Shown here one piece after another: positions 9,741 to 24,500 of a stretch of 64,000 bases of DNA. The notes beneath the pieces are model-generated. The model had not been told where the DNA came from. It did not search any database and saw only the letters and a program-made list of their open reading frames with translations. The translations under genes were made by a program, and so were the position numbers. How positions within the stretch are numbered: the first letter of the stretch is position 1; every line of letters begins with the position of its first letter. Origin of the DNA: Angiostrongylus vasorum (taxonomy: Eukaryota; Nematoda; Chromadorea; Rhabditida; Metastrongylidae); assembly GCA_018806985.1 (NCBI GenBank), contig JADANN010000447.1:744001-808000 (forward strand). Reading direction: 5' to 3'.

Positions 9741-12362
9741 TTCACTAGACTATTTCTCTCTGGAGTTGTCATGGACCCATTTTGTTCATGTATCAGTCGA
9801 AGTTATCCTGCGAAGACATTCTCTGTGGCTGGCGTTTATTATCAGTGCCGTAAGGTCTGCTGTAGTAGGATCGAGCTTCCACTTCTTTTCCTGAGACACC
9901 TTACAGTGATAAGGTGATAGAGGTGAGATCGGACTTTGTTACTGACTAAGATGTCATTGACAGTTTGAGATTCTTTTTTAAAAGAATTTCAGTATGACTT
10001 TCACCTAACCTTGACACGGACAATTAAATTTTTTTTGGTTCATTGGTCTGATTGCATAAAGTTCCTATCATCGCGCTCTGAATTCGGGGATGGCACTGAA
10101 ACATTCGTGACCATAAAGTTCTTTATAAGCGCTTTGTGTGAGCAATCAACTAAAGTAATCCTTTGCCAACTTTCTCATAATCTTCGGTCGCGTCCACACC
10201 GATGTGCGAGATCCTCCTGGCATATGGCAGTGGCTTGTCAGCTCCTAATTGAATACATCCATTATAAAATAGTGGTCACTAGGTCTATTAGAAAGTGCTG
10301 CAGCAGTGTAGGTATCATATCACTTTCTTGTAGTAACTCTCACGACCAGCTTTCTGTTAACTTCGGCACTGATCCAATAATTCACTTTGATGAGCAAACA
10401 CGAGGCTGTTACCTAAGCAACAGTAGCAACCTCGTGTTTGCTCATCAAGGAAACAGTGAATTATATCAGTTCCTGTTCGCGAGAATGTCATGCACATTCA
10501 AATGACTGGTGTTATGCTACTCACGTGATCGATATCGACTTCTTTTCTTCGCAAATGCGAATTTTAATGTGAAAATCTTGAGCATAAAATAATCCAACAA
10601 GACACTTCATTCTTATTCGATGTCCTGCTGTGATGTACTCCGTTTTCCCTAGTTTTCCGTCTGTGGATACAGTAATGTATGCGTGGTTCTCGATCTGTGC
10701 CACTCCTCTAGCTGATCATAAAAAGCCTATTTCTCCACATCATTCGCTACACGGATACTGGTATTTGTCTGGTGATATGGAATGCCGTGGCTGGACCCCT
10801 GTGTGAGTTTACATGATGGGTAGCAGCTATGTCTGTGTCAACAAAGACACCACTAACATTTCTTGCCGACGCTCTTTCACGAATAATAAGGACCTAATCA
10901 TTAAGCCTGTGTGTTGACCTCTTTGCTTCCCGCTTTCGAAACGGGCTAATTTCCTTGTAACTGTTAGATTACTGTGATAAATAAACCTTTGCTTGAGCTA
11001 AACGTAAATCAGATACAGTTCCGTTACCCCCTAAAAGGGTGAAGTTATGATGGCATATCTAAGCTATGCTTTGTTTCCATAATACCGTAATCACCACTGT
11101 TTTTCCCCTAATAACAATATTCATCTTGCAGAATAATTATTCTTACTATATTGTTGGTATATTTTTTAGCACCACAACATCAAGTGTGTTTGTTGGCGTC
11201 CGAACGTCATACACAACTTGCTTCGTTCATGCTGCCAATCATTATCATCGCTTGTGTTGTTGTAGAGGATAGCGTCTATCAAAGCAAGTAAGCATTGATT
11301 GGAACGGATGTATGGATTGATTCTGCATTTTGGACTTATCAAATAGAACCTTGTTTTATGTTCAGAAACAAGGATTATATTATCCTTGAGTACCATATTT
11401 CCTCAATTTTACTAAGATCTACAAAAAAAATCCTTAACAAAAAAGCTCTCTTTGATTCACGGCACAGAGCAGCTGTTACGACCATTCATTTTACTTTCCT
11501 ACATATTATTTTACATTGGATTCTTCATGAACTGATTTCAGCACCAATCACGAAAGGCACCGAATCTTCTAACATCATCTTATTACAAGAAATGGACTTC
11601 GAATCTTCATAAATGCCAACGATTAAATAACAAATCATGTACATTATGTTACTTATGTTAAAAAAGTAAAAAAATTAACAATGTGTGAGGAGACTTTTAG
11701 AAGAACAACGGTAAATAAACATGATTTGCATTTGGAAACTAAGAAATTGTGCAGACGTCATTAAGGCTCACATTAATACTAATTCTTATATGATGCTTGC
11801 GCACTGCGCAACTACAGTAGTAGTAACATCATCAGTGAGAAAACTGAAGAGAGTTGCAAGTATATGAATCTGAACATATCACAGGTAATTTTACTCCTTT
11901 TTAAATGTCAACAAGACCTTTGCTGGCTGTAAGTAAACAGCAAGACAGAGGCGGCGCTATGAACGCTAATAGTGCCACATATTGAAAAAAAGGGAGGTCA
12001 TTGCTAAAATGTGCTATAATATGAGCGTTTAATAGACTAATGGTTATAGGTTACGTGGTTGCCCCAGACAACCTGTACCGATTGGATCAAAATTCCGCAC
12101 TACTTCAGCAACACTGTGGAATCTATGAGATCTGGGACATACCATTTAATCGAAAACCATTTCCACTATCAAAAATTTGTCAGATAGATGCCGCGCATGA
12201 AAACTATTTGCTTAAAGGTTGCTAGTCTTTGTATAGCCACTTTATGATTTGGGCAGAACTTCGGCGACGTGGTGGTCTGCAGGACTGGCACAGACTGTGA
12301 TGAAAGAGTGTGGACGACGCGAGAAAGGAATAATGAGTGATACCGGGCTACAGCACACCACC
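9741..12362. other. sos-1 3' flank, no gene recognised
   Basis: Holds the hairpin at 10373-10466 and AT-rich sequence. An open frame of 164 codons at 10011-10505 on the plus strand crosses the hairpin and has no recognisable motif; probably chance. Confidence 0.5.
10373..10466. repeat. Long hairpin
   Basis: TTGATGAGCAAACACGAGG at 10387-10405 is the exact reverse complement of 10430-10448. Outer arms AATTCACT and AGTGAATT (10378-10385 and 10454-10461) extend the stem, and CTGTT/AACAG inside the loop adds a small inner stem. Could be a fold-back element or a structured RNA; no second copy was seen in the window. Confidence 0.8.
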
Positions 12363-12504
12363 TCAACACGATGGCGTCGTCAAAGTCGTCGGGCTGTCGT
12401 TCTGCTTACGTATCTTGTATGTCTTCGGCGGTAACGGAGGCGGTGTGTCTGGTGACAAAGGTGATACGCTCGTGCGTTGTAATGACGGACTGCCGGCCGT
12501 ACGC
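12363..12504 (-). CDS. sos-1: sos-1 exon 22, C-terminus and stop
   Basis: Encodes residues 1393-1438 and TGA (12365-12363). [15 protein letters not shown] matches the extreme SOS C-terminal motif LPPKTYKRE. The frame then runs through [12 protein letters not shown] to the stop. Acceptor TTTTTTGTAG. A GTAAGC just after TYKI could act as a donor, but no further exon was found. Possible poly(A) signals on this strand are CATAAA at 12246-12241 and ATTAAA at 12033-12028; neither is certain. Confidence 0.8.
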
Positions 12505-15500
12505 CTACAAAAAACTATCACAGTGCTACCGACTATTTGTAGGAAATAAGAAAGACAGTATCACGAGAATCGATAAAAACGACAAACGATCAAGGTACAT
12601 TTTTGGTGGCAGTGGTGGTGGAGTTTGCTGCGCTGCAGTACCACGACGTGGCGGTAAGGCTGGTGGTAATGGTACCGATAAGCAGACCGTTGGTGAACTA
12701 GACTCACTAGACGCCCTGAAACTTCTTAGAATTGGCAAATTATCAGTGGAACTTCCCAAATCATGCTAGGAATTAGATCCTTCCACTCAACCATCTAGAT
12801 TAAACATTCGATAAACAAACGTTGAAAAGTAAATATGTGTAAATCCTTATAAAAAAAAATCAAGACCAATACAAAAACGGCCACAACACCGCAAATTAAT
12901 GGGATTTCGCCAACATTAACGAATTTCTTGCTAAACAGGTAAGAAGAAAATAACATGAAACATGTCTCAGGTTACTTTAAAAAGAGACTCACTGTTTACT
13001 GAGAACAAACTATGACATTATCTTACCGATCAGGCAGTACTCGGAGTTGTTCATTGTTCGACATCGTGGCGGATGTTGTTGTTGACGTTGCTAAACCAGT
13101 CAGGCGTGGTGGAAGTGCTGGTGGAGGCGAATTTTGAGCTTCGATTGTTGGGAAAACAAACGCTGACGGTGCATGGTCTAAAAAAACCAATAACAGAAGT
13201 AGTTAGTAGTCTTGTTATAGACCAAATGACCGATAGTACAAGCACGATGACAGGTTGCATAATCTCAATCCTGCACGTTCAACGCCTAGGTTTTAATTTA
13301 TTGGCCACCACTGTTAAGCTTCCATTTAATATATAGGAAATATCTGATTACAACTCTTATTTATATCACCCCTTCGATGCTTTCCATTCATCATCCTGTG
13401 CATTAAGCCAATAACAAACTAACCTCAAGGCAGTGACTAAAAGATCCTAAACTCAACGTCGAAGCCCGTGCATGTCGTTCCAAATTATACCCTAATAGTT
13501 AAATGACAAATAGATTTTTTGTAGTTTTTTTTAGCACCAAAGGGTATGCTTAGATATTATGAGTCTCTTTGGAGTTAGTCATATCGAATTCATGTCATGT
13601 ATATTTATATGCACACAACACAATAACATCTGAATCACATCTTGCTTGTTGTGATTCTTGCAGATTTTTGAACGTGTACCATGGGACCACCACAGCACAT
13701 TGTTAACTTCACTAATCCTTCACTCAACCTATCAGTGCCGTCCAATCATTTACACGTTGCAAAACAAGTACCGCTAAATCCTACACTAACCGCTCTTATT
13801 TCTTGGTAATTTTATGACGGTTATATTCAAGCACTGAATTAATCAACCAATTCATTTGCTCAGATAATGCTAGAAAATCAAAGAGACTGCAACCAGGTGT
13901 AACGCCTCGAACACACATGGTAAGGTTCACTCTATGTATAAAACAACTATAACACTAGATAACTCAACTTCCAATAAAAGAAAAGGACCAGACCTGACAC
14001 TCGAACCGGAGTTTTTGGGGATCGATTAGACGGTGACGAATTCATCGGTACTGTTCGTCGAGGGTGGAGCGGTGGCGCCGGTAATGAAGCACTAGGTGCC
14101 CCCACTGGCGAAGAAGTAGCGATAGCAGATTTCTGAGCCTTACGTGGAATTAACGGAGGTGGTTGCAATTGGCCTACAAGCGTGAAATTTCTGCTCTGTT
14201 CCAATAATGATATACAAAAGAGAGTACGGAATTTTCCAATACCATTCATAATCCAGACGTATAAGAAAGCATATTGTTCGAGCTGGTCTCCAAAAAAATA
14301 AGCGTATGATCAACGACAACTCACCTATATTGTATGTTCGCCTTGGTACGTCGCCAAAAAACTTAGGATGTTGTCCTGGTGTTATGTCTATAAGCGAGAA
14401 ATGTGCACCATCTTCAGGTGGAGTTAAAACTGCAGGTCGCGATCTGCAAATTCAATAGAGCGTTGAGAATGATATCCTCTATCAAGCCTTGTCCACTTTA
14501 TAGCATAATGGTCACTTGAGTTTAATGCAAACAAAGGTATTCAGTTAAGAAAAGGTTTAACAATAAAAAAGTTTCATAACTGTTCTACAGGAAGTACAGG
14601 AGAAAAAGCAAATAGGCCAACAAGCAGGATAACTTACAGGTAAATAATTTTACTCATCTTCCCATTTTTAATAGAAGTTCGGTGACATACTCGTTGCAAG
14701 GGACAAAAATTGTATAAAATTGCATAAGAACTCTTAAGTTGTCAGCCAGTGACTTCCATCAAAATGTCAAAATGTTGTTCGTAACGCACCATTCATTTAA
14801 GGCATGCTATAATATTTTATAAAGAATTTGCTGAACTTCACCTATAGGCAAAACAAGGAGGGTACAGACTCATGGCCCATCGGTTTCCATTATGAGTGAT
14901 TTTATTCGAGTGGTTTTAGTCTTTTCTGTAACTTTTGTCTTTAAACTCTATGGTCTTCCACAGTAGTGACTGTCAACGTATAAGCAATGAGAAGTGGAGA
15001 GCAGCAGGTAATTGGGGAGAAGTGGACGTACGTGAGTTGATATGTGTAAAATAACGAAAAAAAAAGAGAACAAAAGAAAACTTGATGATAAAGTACACAG
15101 AAGGACAAGATCGGTGAACGAACGCATGATAATGAATAAGTGCCTTTGCCAAAACTGGTTATCGCGCAGCAACGAGTAATTCCACTATCGCGCAGTTGGC
15201 CGGAAGTAAACGACACATGAACGCATAACTCTCACACTTTCATTCAGCTAAAATGACGTTTCATACTAATGTGAGGTTTAGTGTGAAGTTCGTATTTGAA
15301 TCTTCGACTAGAAATAACAATAACCATAGGTCGCAGGCAAACACTTCATAAAGTGAGACGCGCTGTAGAAACACACGTTTACAATTTAATAAATTTCCTC
15401 CACCGATCAATAATACTTTGTTTCATATCCTAAAATCTTCTAAATAAAACCTAAAAATTCTGCTGAAGACAACAATCGTAGACCTATTTTAGAATATTTT

Positions 15501-18500
15501 TCGCTCTCAGCTTCTTTTTTCCAATCCCGTCCTGAAATGCGCTCGTTATCGAAGACCGTACCATGACAAGGTATGCAAGAAATCATTCAATTTCACTATA
15601 TAACTACGATAGAACCTAGTATTTTTGCAACTCTATGATGCCACCGAATTTATGGCTCATTCCCATTCGACCAAAAAAGAAGCAAACACACTTACCCTTC
15701 TCCGTCTGCCCTCGGTGTACTCGGTGCCGTCGAAGACTGCGTGCTGCAACTGGTGCCGGCATGATGATGACTTGTGGAGTAGTGATTTGACTTAGGAGGT
15801 TTTATTCCCGGTGATTTCAGTACGTGCAATGATCGTTTAGGTTTCACATCTGGAATTCTGTCCGCCTCCTTTGGTTGAACTTTGAGAGATTTCTCATAAA
15901 GATATGTCTCTAAGGCGTCGCCATCGTTGTTAAAGTCACTCTTCGGGTTGATTGACTCGAAGAACTCCTGAAGAAATAAACTCGAACTGGCAACCATAAT
16001 TATTATGCGGATTCCTGAATTTAAACACATCTTAGCTACAACTACGTGGAAATCTGCCTTGCTACATACATAGTACACATTGCAATGAAAACAACTAGCC
16101 GATTGATCCAGCGCAAACATTTGATTATTTTAGAAAAGTAGTTGATGCCATATCTAATTTGAAAAGACGTGTTCATTTGAACTTACCTTATCAGATGTAT
16201 CATCTACAAATATGTAAAAATCATTAATATCAAGGTTAAAGATAAGCCAGAAACTGGAACTAGGCATTCAAGAAATCAATCTGAACTACTTGTTTTCCAT
16301 CTGTTTCGTATTTGGTGTGAAACCATTATATTATACCTCTTCTCACTGGTACACTATAGAATTCTTAGGACGCTGTTTTGAATAAGAGACGAGCAAGGTA
16401 TTATTGTTTTAGCACACATTCCCAGAACAATATCAGGAGAATTCAAGTAATCACACTTAATTTACTTTAACGTCGGACGGTGTGAGTGGCGGCGATTGAG
16501 GACAGCAGCAGCATAGGTGTGCGGATAACATTGTCCCATATCACTGAAAGGACTGTACCAGGAGAAACTCGTTCCTCCCACAACGGAATTGATGCGATAT
16601 CAACGCATAATGAGCGAATAAAATGCATGCATGACAGGCAAGAAACTACTAGAAATACGATGCTAAACAATTCAGTTAATGGATTAGGAATGCTGCTCAT
16701 GAGATAAAAGCAACGTATTGCAACACTAAGACGGCCGAAGGATTTCGCACAAAGGAAAAATAAATCAAAGGTAGTGTGCAAATACGATTGGGCGGTGACA
16801 TGAAGACAGTGTGGGTGAGCCTTATGGCATAATGGTGAATAGAATGCACTTACTCTTACCAGTGACTCAGATCGGGCAAAATCAGTTAATGATAACAAGA
16901 ATATAAATCAACTATGAGAGGTGTTTAGCAGGATACTCTACAGAGCAAGCTCTGGAAAAGCAGCCAAGGTGGCTGTGGACAAGAATCTGAATTCCTCTTA
17001 CTCTCCGCCGGCTTCCGGCATTTTCGATCACAATGTACAGCATCAAAGCTATCAGGAAGCTCAGATTTAAATTCTACACTTGCCTTCGCAATTATAAACA
17101 CATTTTCAAGGAAACTTATCCGGCTACAAAGAGAAATTCAAATGATCACTATAATTTGACAAGGCGTATACACATAATCACTGACAAAACGAAAGAATTA
17201 TATGACGACGACAACAGGTTTATGCCTCGTCACATTCAGTGGACCATTCCTGAGACAACAGCGCTGGACAAGAAGTCAGCTATGCTTTACTGGTTAAAAC
17301 ATCATCACGTTCCTGCACATAAATATTGAACACGGCACTGGTGGAGTGGGTGGATAAGCACGGATAGCTAGCTAGATCAGTGTTACGAACTCATATAGTG
17401 AACGTTTTGCACAGCGAAAAACCTCCACCGTCCTTTTCACATGATCACGTAGCGCAGCTATCAAATCCACCTCAGTAATAAACACCAGCTGGCCTATGAT
17501 CAAGACACAAAACGTAGACGGAAAAATGTGGTACAGATCTGGGCCAAAGTGAATAATGATCGTTGTTGAAAGAAACTTATTTCTATTCCACCAATAACAA
17601 AAATATAACTAGTACTAAGTATATGGTATATTCACCACTTTATCACTGTATTAGTCGCATGGTAGGCGCACGGATGACTCCGTACAAGTAGTAAAAAGAT
17701 TAAAAAAAAGGAACGCTTGTAGGAAGTTATCAGTGGCACCAAAGAAAAACACGATGGATATTACTGAGATATTATGAGCAAAAAATCGAAAAGATATTGC
17801 AAATGAATACAAGGTCCATGCCGCCCACCGTGGAATTCCATCAATGATGCATAACTGGGAAAACACATCAGAGGTGTCAGACGACGAATCCGAATGACGC
17901 ACAGAGCGGAAGTGGCTTTGGAGACATCTGTTACGCGTAGAGGTGTGGCCATGGTGCCTGAACGAGTTCACTAACACATTTAGCGTGCCGGTCGCCCCAA
18001 CGTGTTCTTCTCGGACACAATGTAGATGTTCAACCCCCTACGACACTCCATCTTCGAACGGGCACAATTACTCATACTTCCAGTACTTAATGATATATGT
18101 ACTGACAATGCCATTTCTTCTAGCATGGCGATTCGGAACTGAACTTGAACCACTACGTAATGAGATTGATGCAATGAGATGACAACATAGTTGAACTGGA
18201 AAACATTGTCATGTGACGACTCGCAAACACCCATATATTTGAGATAACATAAAAATGTCCTTCAACCTCCAACTAACAGTATCCTTTGGATACCACTTTT
18301 TATCTGATGAACCGGAAACCAATCACCAGCATCCCTTTTAGGTCAACTCAGGACCGAGCACTTATCGCCGCCGTATCAAAATACATCCTTTATATTTATA
18401 TAAATTTTAGTAGCAATTCAATTGACTACAGAGCAGCTGAGTTCTCTCATAAGGACCACAATGTTAGAGTAATTAATGCTTTTCGAAACTATAAGTTTTT

Positions 18501-21500
18501 ACAAGGATTCAAACAAGTATGGCACGATCATGTTGCCGATAATCAACTTCGAATCAATCCAACACAAAAATTAGATCAATCTATCGTTTGCAACCATGGA
18601 ACACTAGCTAATACTATGGGGCTAAAAACATTTTTTATCTATTGCCTTCAAAGATCTCCAATGGACGGTATACCGATACCCCTCATATATCTTCGATGAA
18701 CGAGAAACTTAAGAGAAAGTGAGTGCAGCGGTCAGGCGGTCTCGTAGCTCCGGAACAGCCGTCCGGAAATGAGAGGCAGAGGGCACCGACGGACAAAGTG
18801 GTGTCTGCAAAGCCGGCACTACTGCAGCTTCTAGGAAGAAAAGAGGAACTGATAGACTATAGAGAAAAAGTTTTCCTGGCGGCAACATATGGCACGTGTA
18901 TGACTTTCCTCCGCTCCAACACCCACACTCGTATACACAACGCTTTTTGCTACCTTCCACTGCAGCTGTACGGCTGGAAATCCGATGAAGTAGTTCTCAT
19001 TTTCCATAAACTTCAGTTTAAGTTGCAAAAATCAACACTTCCGTTAAGAGTTAAAAAAGTCTCTAATAGAAAACTGTTGTTTCAGTTATTGAATTCCTTT
19101 CCCAAAACCGTGCAAAATAGGATATGCACTTGAATAAAGTATAACCATGATAAGGAATGAATACTATACAGTCTACGCATAATTTGACTGAAATATCTTA
19201 ATTTATCAATAATAAACCTAAACAAGGTTGTCACAAAAAGCTGAATTTGACTGGCTATGAACCATGGGCACCTACACAGCAAATTGTTAAAAAATAAGGT
19301 GGACCGGACACGGAATGCGTATGAACGACAACCGATGGACAAGAGCCGTTAGTGGCCGAATTCCTCGGAATTTCGAAAGCACAACAGGAATACTACAGAC
19401 CCGACGGTGAGAGTTCTTCATGAAAACCCCAGAAGAAAGAGATGATGACCAACTAGTCGCTACTGCGAGCAGAACTTGGCTACTCTTGCAAGCGACAGGG
19501 AAAAAATGGAAGGTTCACTGGCGTCCGCTCGAGTCACTTTGGCGATCAGTGGGACGATAGATGATAGAGGTGATATGAACTACGAAGGCCTACATCGCTA
19601 AAACTCTGTCTGCTTTGGATATTCGACTCGGCCCATCGCCGTTCTGAAGATGACAAAGACGCCCAAACGTTGGCTATAACAAAGTTTTCGAACAACCTCA
19701 TCTAAACTTATCAATAAACTAAGCTGCTGACTACCCATGCTACGAGATGAAATGGAAGGCAATGTGAAAATATTTTACTCACACAATTTATAACTGGCCG
19801 ACAAAATGTGTTGGTGTTTAATTTTCCGTTCTCTCTTAAACTGGAAATAATTCTTCTTGTTAAACATCAAGGAATTCTCTACTAACCTCCTACCTAACCT
19901 TCTACAGCTTTTTTTAAAATGTAGTGCCGCGTTTCGCAAAACTGTGCAGTTCCACGTTGCGAAAAAATAAGAGTTCCTATTTGTGAATCAATAAGAAAGA
20001 TCCTATAGAAGAAAGCCCTACATAAAACAGTGAGCAGAGAAATGTTGAACTATTTATAGAACTCCACCGTATTCGTGATCGTAAATTCTATAAAATATGT
20101 GTAATTGATCACTAGCGCCATAGGCCGGAAGTACTCTGATGACGAGCATCCGAAAAAAGAGAAAACCAGTCGTCCACACATCCAGCTAACAGACTGGTAG
20201 GAAACAAGTTATCAGCACTCACCATTGGCCATCGTCTACCGAAAAAAAAAACGATTATCTTCAGGAAATTTTGAGCACACTGTTCAGAAAAAATCATACG
20301 TATTAGAAAAATTAGAGATTACGGAAACTCATAGGACGAACATCAAATGCAGTAGGAATAGCTGAGAAACTACACTGATCGTAAAAATTATTAAAAACAC
20401 ACGTCTCTGTTTAATAATGACATAGACCAAGGTTTTTCCAGATCAGCTTTCATCCAAAAAATTTCTATGAAAGATAGAAACCATTTTACACAGGATACTA
20501 TGTGGTCCGTTACACAAAACATCCATTTGAAATCAAACGGAAACGTAGCAGGTATTCAATGACCTGACACAGGCACAGTCCTCGCCCATGTATTACTCTC
20601 TGTGCGGCTGCTATCCACCAACTAATTGGAATACTTACAACAAATAACCGGTGGCTGTTTAAATGAAGCTGTTTCCTATGCGAATGCAAACTTATTTGTT
20701 AAGTTTTATCTGCAAAGGTTATGAAAGTGTTTGGCTGACTAGATCGCATCTCAATTTGACCTTTCCAGGCTTTGAAGAAGGCGAAATCCCCGAAACGTCA
20801 GCTATTGTATCCTAATAAATTCTATCATACCAACCTCGTATCTGCTTATTGAAGAAACATCAAACAGAAACGTTAATGGCTTCACAATTTATAAAGCTTC
20901 TCTAAAATTTTTGGCACACCTCTGTGCGCTGAAAAACCAAAGAATTATAAAAGTCATACGCATTGTCACATAACATTATGGATCTTATTAAGTAAGGATA
21001 GAAAATATCGTCACTGCTTTTCCTCAGTTTTTGGAAGAAAGGAAGAAAGTCGAACTTGCCAAAATATGAAGTGGCTTATAGCAACTACTTTAGTGATGCA
21101 AAAAAGCTCAGTGTCCAAAGGAGAGCACCAAAATCATCAGTAATTGGGGAATGCTCTGTTCTGAATTACCATAACACAATCAGAAGCATAAGATGAGCCA
21201 CGTAGCAAATAAGTCGCTAAGTTCATAAGCTTCAACTTGCAATACAAGTGCAAATAAGTTTCTACATCATTTAAAATTCTCTACGATGGCTTGATTTCAC
21301 CACTAGTGAAAGCAACAAAGTACACTCACCACATCACACTCTAGAACGCCACTGGAACTTTGACGAATAAACCAAATCATCGAATACATGCTGTGAGAGC
21401 TACCGACAGCCATTAGTAAGTACGTAGTGATGAGAAGAAGCTCCTGAACAGCAGCGCTGGCCAGGCTCAACACCGCCGCTCTGCCCGTCTCACAAACCAC

Positions 21501-24500
21501 ACCCTATCTCTCGATAAAGTTCACCTATCACACAGATACACACATACACACACGCACACACGAGGGCAACTTTAAAGTCTTTTTCCAGTAGCACGACGTT
21601 AAGTGCATATATACAGTTGTTTGCATAAACTGAATAAACAAAGAAATCGCCAGTCAAAACAATTTCAGCAAAAACTACCAAAACCTGTAGAAAGTGTGGT
21701 AGTGGAGTGCTGGATAAGGAAAAAAGAAACAGCAACCGCTAATGAATACTCCAGCAAGAAGGAAAACGATTTAAGCTTTGCCACTTCAACAACGGAGAAC
21801 GATTTCAGTAGTGAAAACAGCTCACAAATCCGTAAAGCGCATCTCAGCCTTTCTCGACCTCAGATTGAGTATGTAGTGAATGGAAGCTTCGAAAAGCTGA
21901 CAGAGGAGCTCCAATGGATTTCCACCTGAGTCATTTGAATTTGTAGCAAAGTGTTTTTTGAATATTTCCCAAATTTCTACTACAATAGTGGTCCCCAAGG
22001 AAACTATGTAAAGCCAAAACGCTTAGAAAGAACACGTCCACCCCACATCTATACCAACGCAACTGCAAGGATTTATTCGGAGCACAGCTATATCAAAGCA
22101 AGGAAAAACTGAAAAAAAAAGAAAGAAACACTGAAGTTAAAGGATTTTCTACGACTTAATCAATACACACAGTTGCGCCTGTGCACAACGGCGAACGAAA
22201 GAAAATTTCGTGTTCATCTGTCATATGCAGTTGGACGAGAAACACACGCTGAGCGACATGAATAAAAATATATTCCTACACAACCGTATTCAACAAATGT
22301 CTCAGATTTAAGTTCCATAGGACTTTGGAATTTATTCGAATAGACAAGGAACGGATTTCATCAAGAATCAAATATATTCTGTTTCGTTTTGTCAAGGAAC
22401 ACCTTCAGGCACTAAGCTATGAAAACTAGAGAACTCGTATAGTGAGATACCACGCCGGTACCTAGAAAAAATCATTATCATTAGGGTTAAAAAGTTACTC
22501 TCAATTCACGATATCACTCATGGCATGTGAATGACATTTTATATTGAAATATAGAAATCCTTCAAGGCAGAACCATTGTTGAGAAACAATGCTTTGAAAA
22601 CAATGTCCTTAAGTTCAAGGATAACTAAAGCATAGTATGCAAGCCTGGTCATCATCATCACAAAAACCGTTCATAGAAGTTAAACAACACCTGGAGACGT
22701 TGTAGGTTCGAGAGAAAGTCGATTTCTAAATAAAATGGATGCAGTGGTAGTGCAAGCGCTCGATAAAGATCTTTTATCGAACTGAGCGTTATTACCACAG
22801 GTAACAAGAAAATGATGTCATTCACATGTTTCCGATCTCTTATTTATCGTAGAGGAACATCCATGATTCTGGCCTCATTTCACAATCTTTTGACCATTCA
22901 CCAACTTTACAACACATGAAAATCTTCCGACTAACAAAAGCCTTTAAAAAATCTTAATCAATTTAAGCAAACCCGATTCGAACAATCAGAGACGAAGGAA
23001 TGCACAATTTACTGTACTGGAATGTATGTGTGCGTTTTATAGCGGACAACAACAATCGTTGCACAAGACGAAAGACAGGAGAACGTAGTGGAACGAAAAA
23101 CAAAACAGTGGACAATTTTACCCAGGAATAAGTACTCAAGGCCAGTTTCTAGTACATATTTCTCACATACTAGTTGTTTCCTATGCTTGCAAAGCCTACG
23201 TAAAGACGATTCCTTCCTTGGTCGCAAAGTTACAACAAAGTTCCCATCGCTGATTAACACTTCTAACGGTACAACTCCAACTTTTTTCTTTATAATATCA
23301 CCCTTTTTTTTCCACAGATGCTGTGTCAGGTCAGTTAATTTTTTTTCCTTACGACTACAAAAAATTGTTATACATAGGAGAATAAGTTATTAAAAACTAC
23401 ACGCATGCAACACAAATTTTTCCTAAACTACCGAAATAATGTGTCTAATAGAGAGCATTTGCTTTTTTGAAACCTCGCGAAATAACAGCACAGCGGCTAA
23501 GAGGTCATTTGGGATAACAGAAGTTGTGAGCGCACGCAAACAGACTTCTCCGGTCTTCTTTAAGTCATTGTATCGCAGTGATACATCAAACAATAAATAC
23601 TTCCTAACAATGATGAAAATGTGCACAAAACACATTTTCACTGGACGATGCCTGTACTTGGCACAGCCGAAGTCACGTCAGCAACCTTCACTGCCTGACA
23701 GCTGAACGCAAACAATTATTGCCGTTACGTTGGACGAGCCCTGCAGAAATGTTGTGTGTTTCACGCCAGCACAAAATAGGTAATGGAAGCAAAACTGCAA
23801 AACTTGCTTCATTCTACCATTCAAAAGATTTATGTGTTGATCTGTTAATTTCCCTCTTAAAGGAGACCGTCAGGTAGTTTTTTTCTTTCGGTTGTCACCG
23901 TCTGGAAACCGTATTAACTCTTTCACAGAAGTCACCCTCTATAAAGTATACCGATTTAAAGTTACATGAAGCGCGTTGTAAGGCGACTAGATGATTTTTA
24001 AAAAATCGTCCACGCCATGCGACAATGTTTCACCACTAAGAAATAGGGGGAATTAAACCACTGTACGCTCAAGGAACATCGTCTCTTCGGGGTTATGGTA
24101 AACCAAAGGCAAACATAAATTAATTGAATGAAGCGATAACGACATTATATAATGAGTTTAATGATCAGCGCGCTCTAGAACTGCATCTGAAATGCATAAC
24201 TGTCCTAAATAAACCTGCTACCTTTCTTGTCTTTAGTTTGTACCATCTATAATCCAGCGAATAACTGAGGGGACTCCATCGAATGCTTGTTCAGCTATTT
24301 CGGAACAGGATTTGCGAATTATTTATTGAAGCCGATCCCAAATTGCCTTCTAAATGCCTCCCCACTCATTTCATTGCAAAGTACAAAGCAACCGCAACCG
24401 AATCGAGGTACAGCCCTTAACCACGTGTTAATCACATGCGTAGGTATGGATGTGCGAATTGTTTATTGAAGCCGATCCCAAATTGCCTTCTAAATGCCTC

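Noticed and set aside
16467..16898. 143-codon hydrophobic open frame just upstream of exon 17 on the minus strand
   Set aside because: No recognisable motif; hydrophobic composition follows from T-rich sequence, and phase-correct splice sites to exon 17 were not needed, because exon 16 joins exon 17 directly.
18286..19133. Two plus-strand open frames of 136-137 codons
   Set aside because: No motif, no clear splice sites, and stops in relatives cannot be checked; lengths are within chance for 64 kb of AT-rich DNA.
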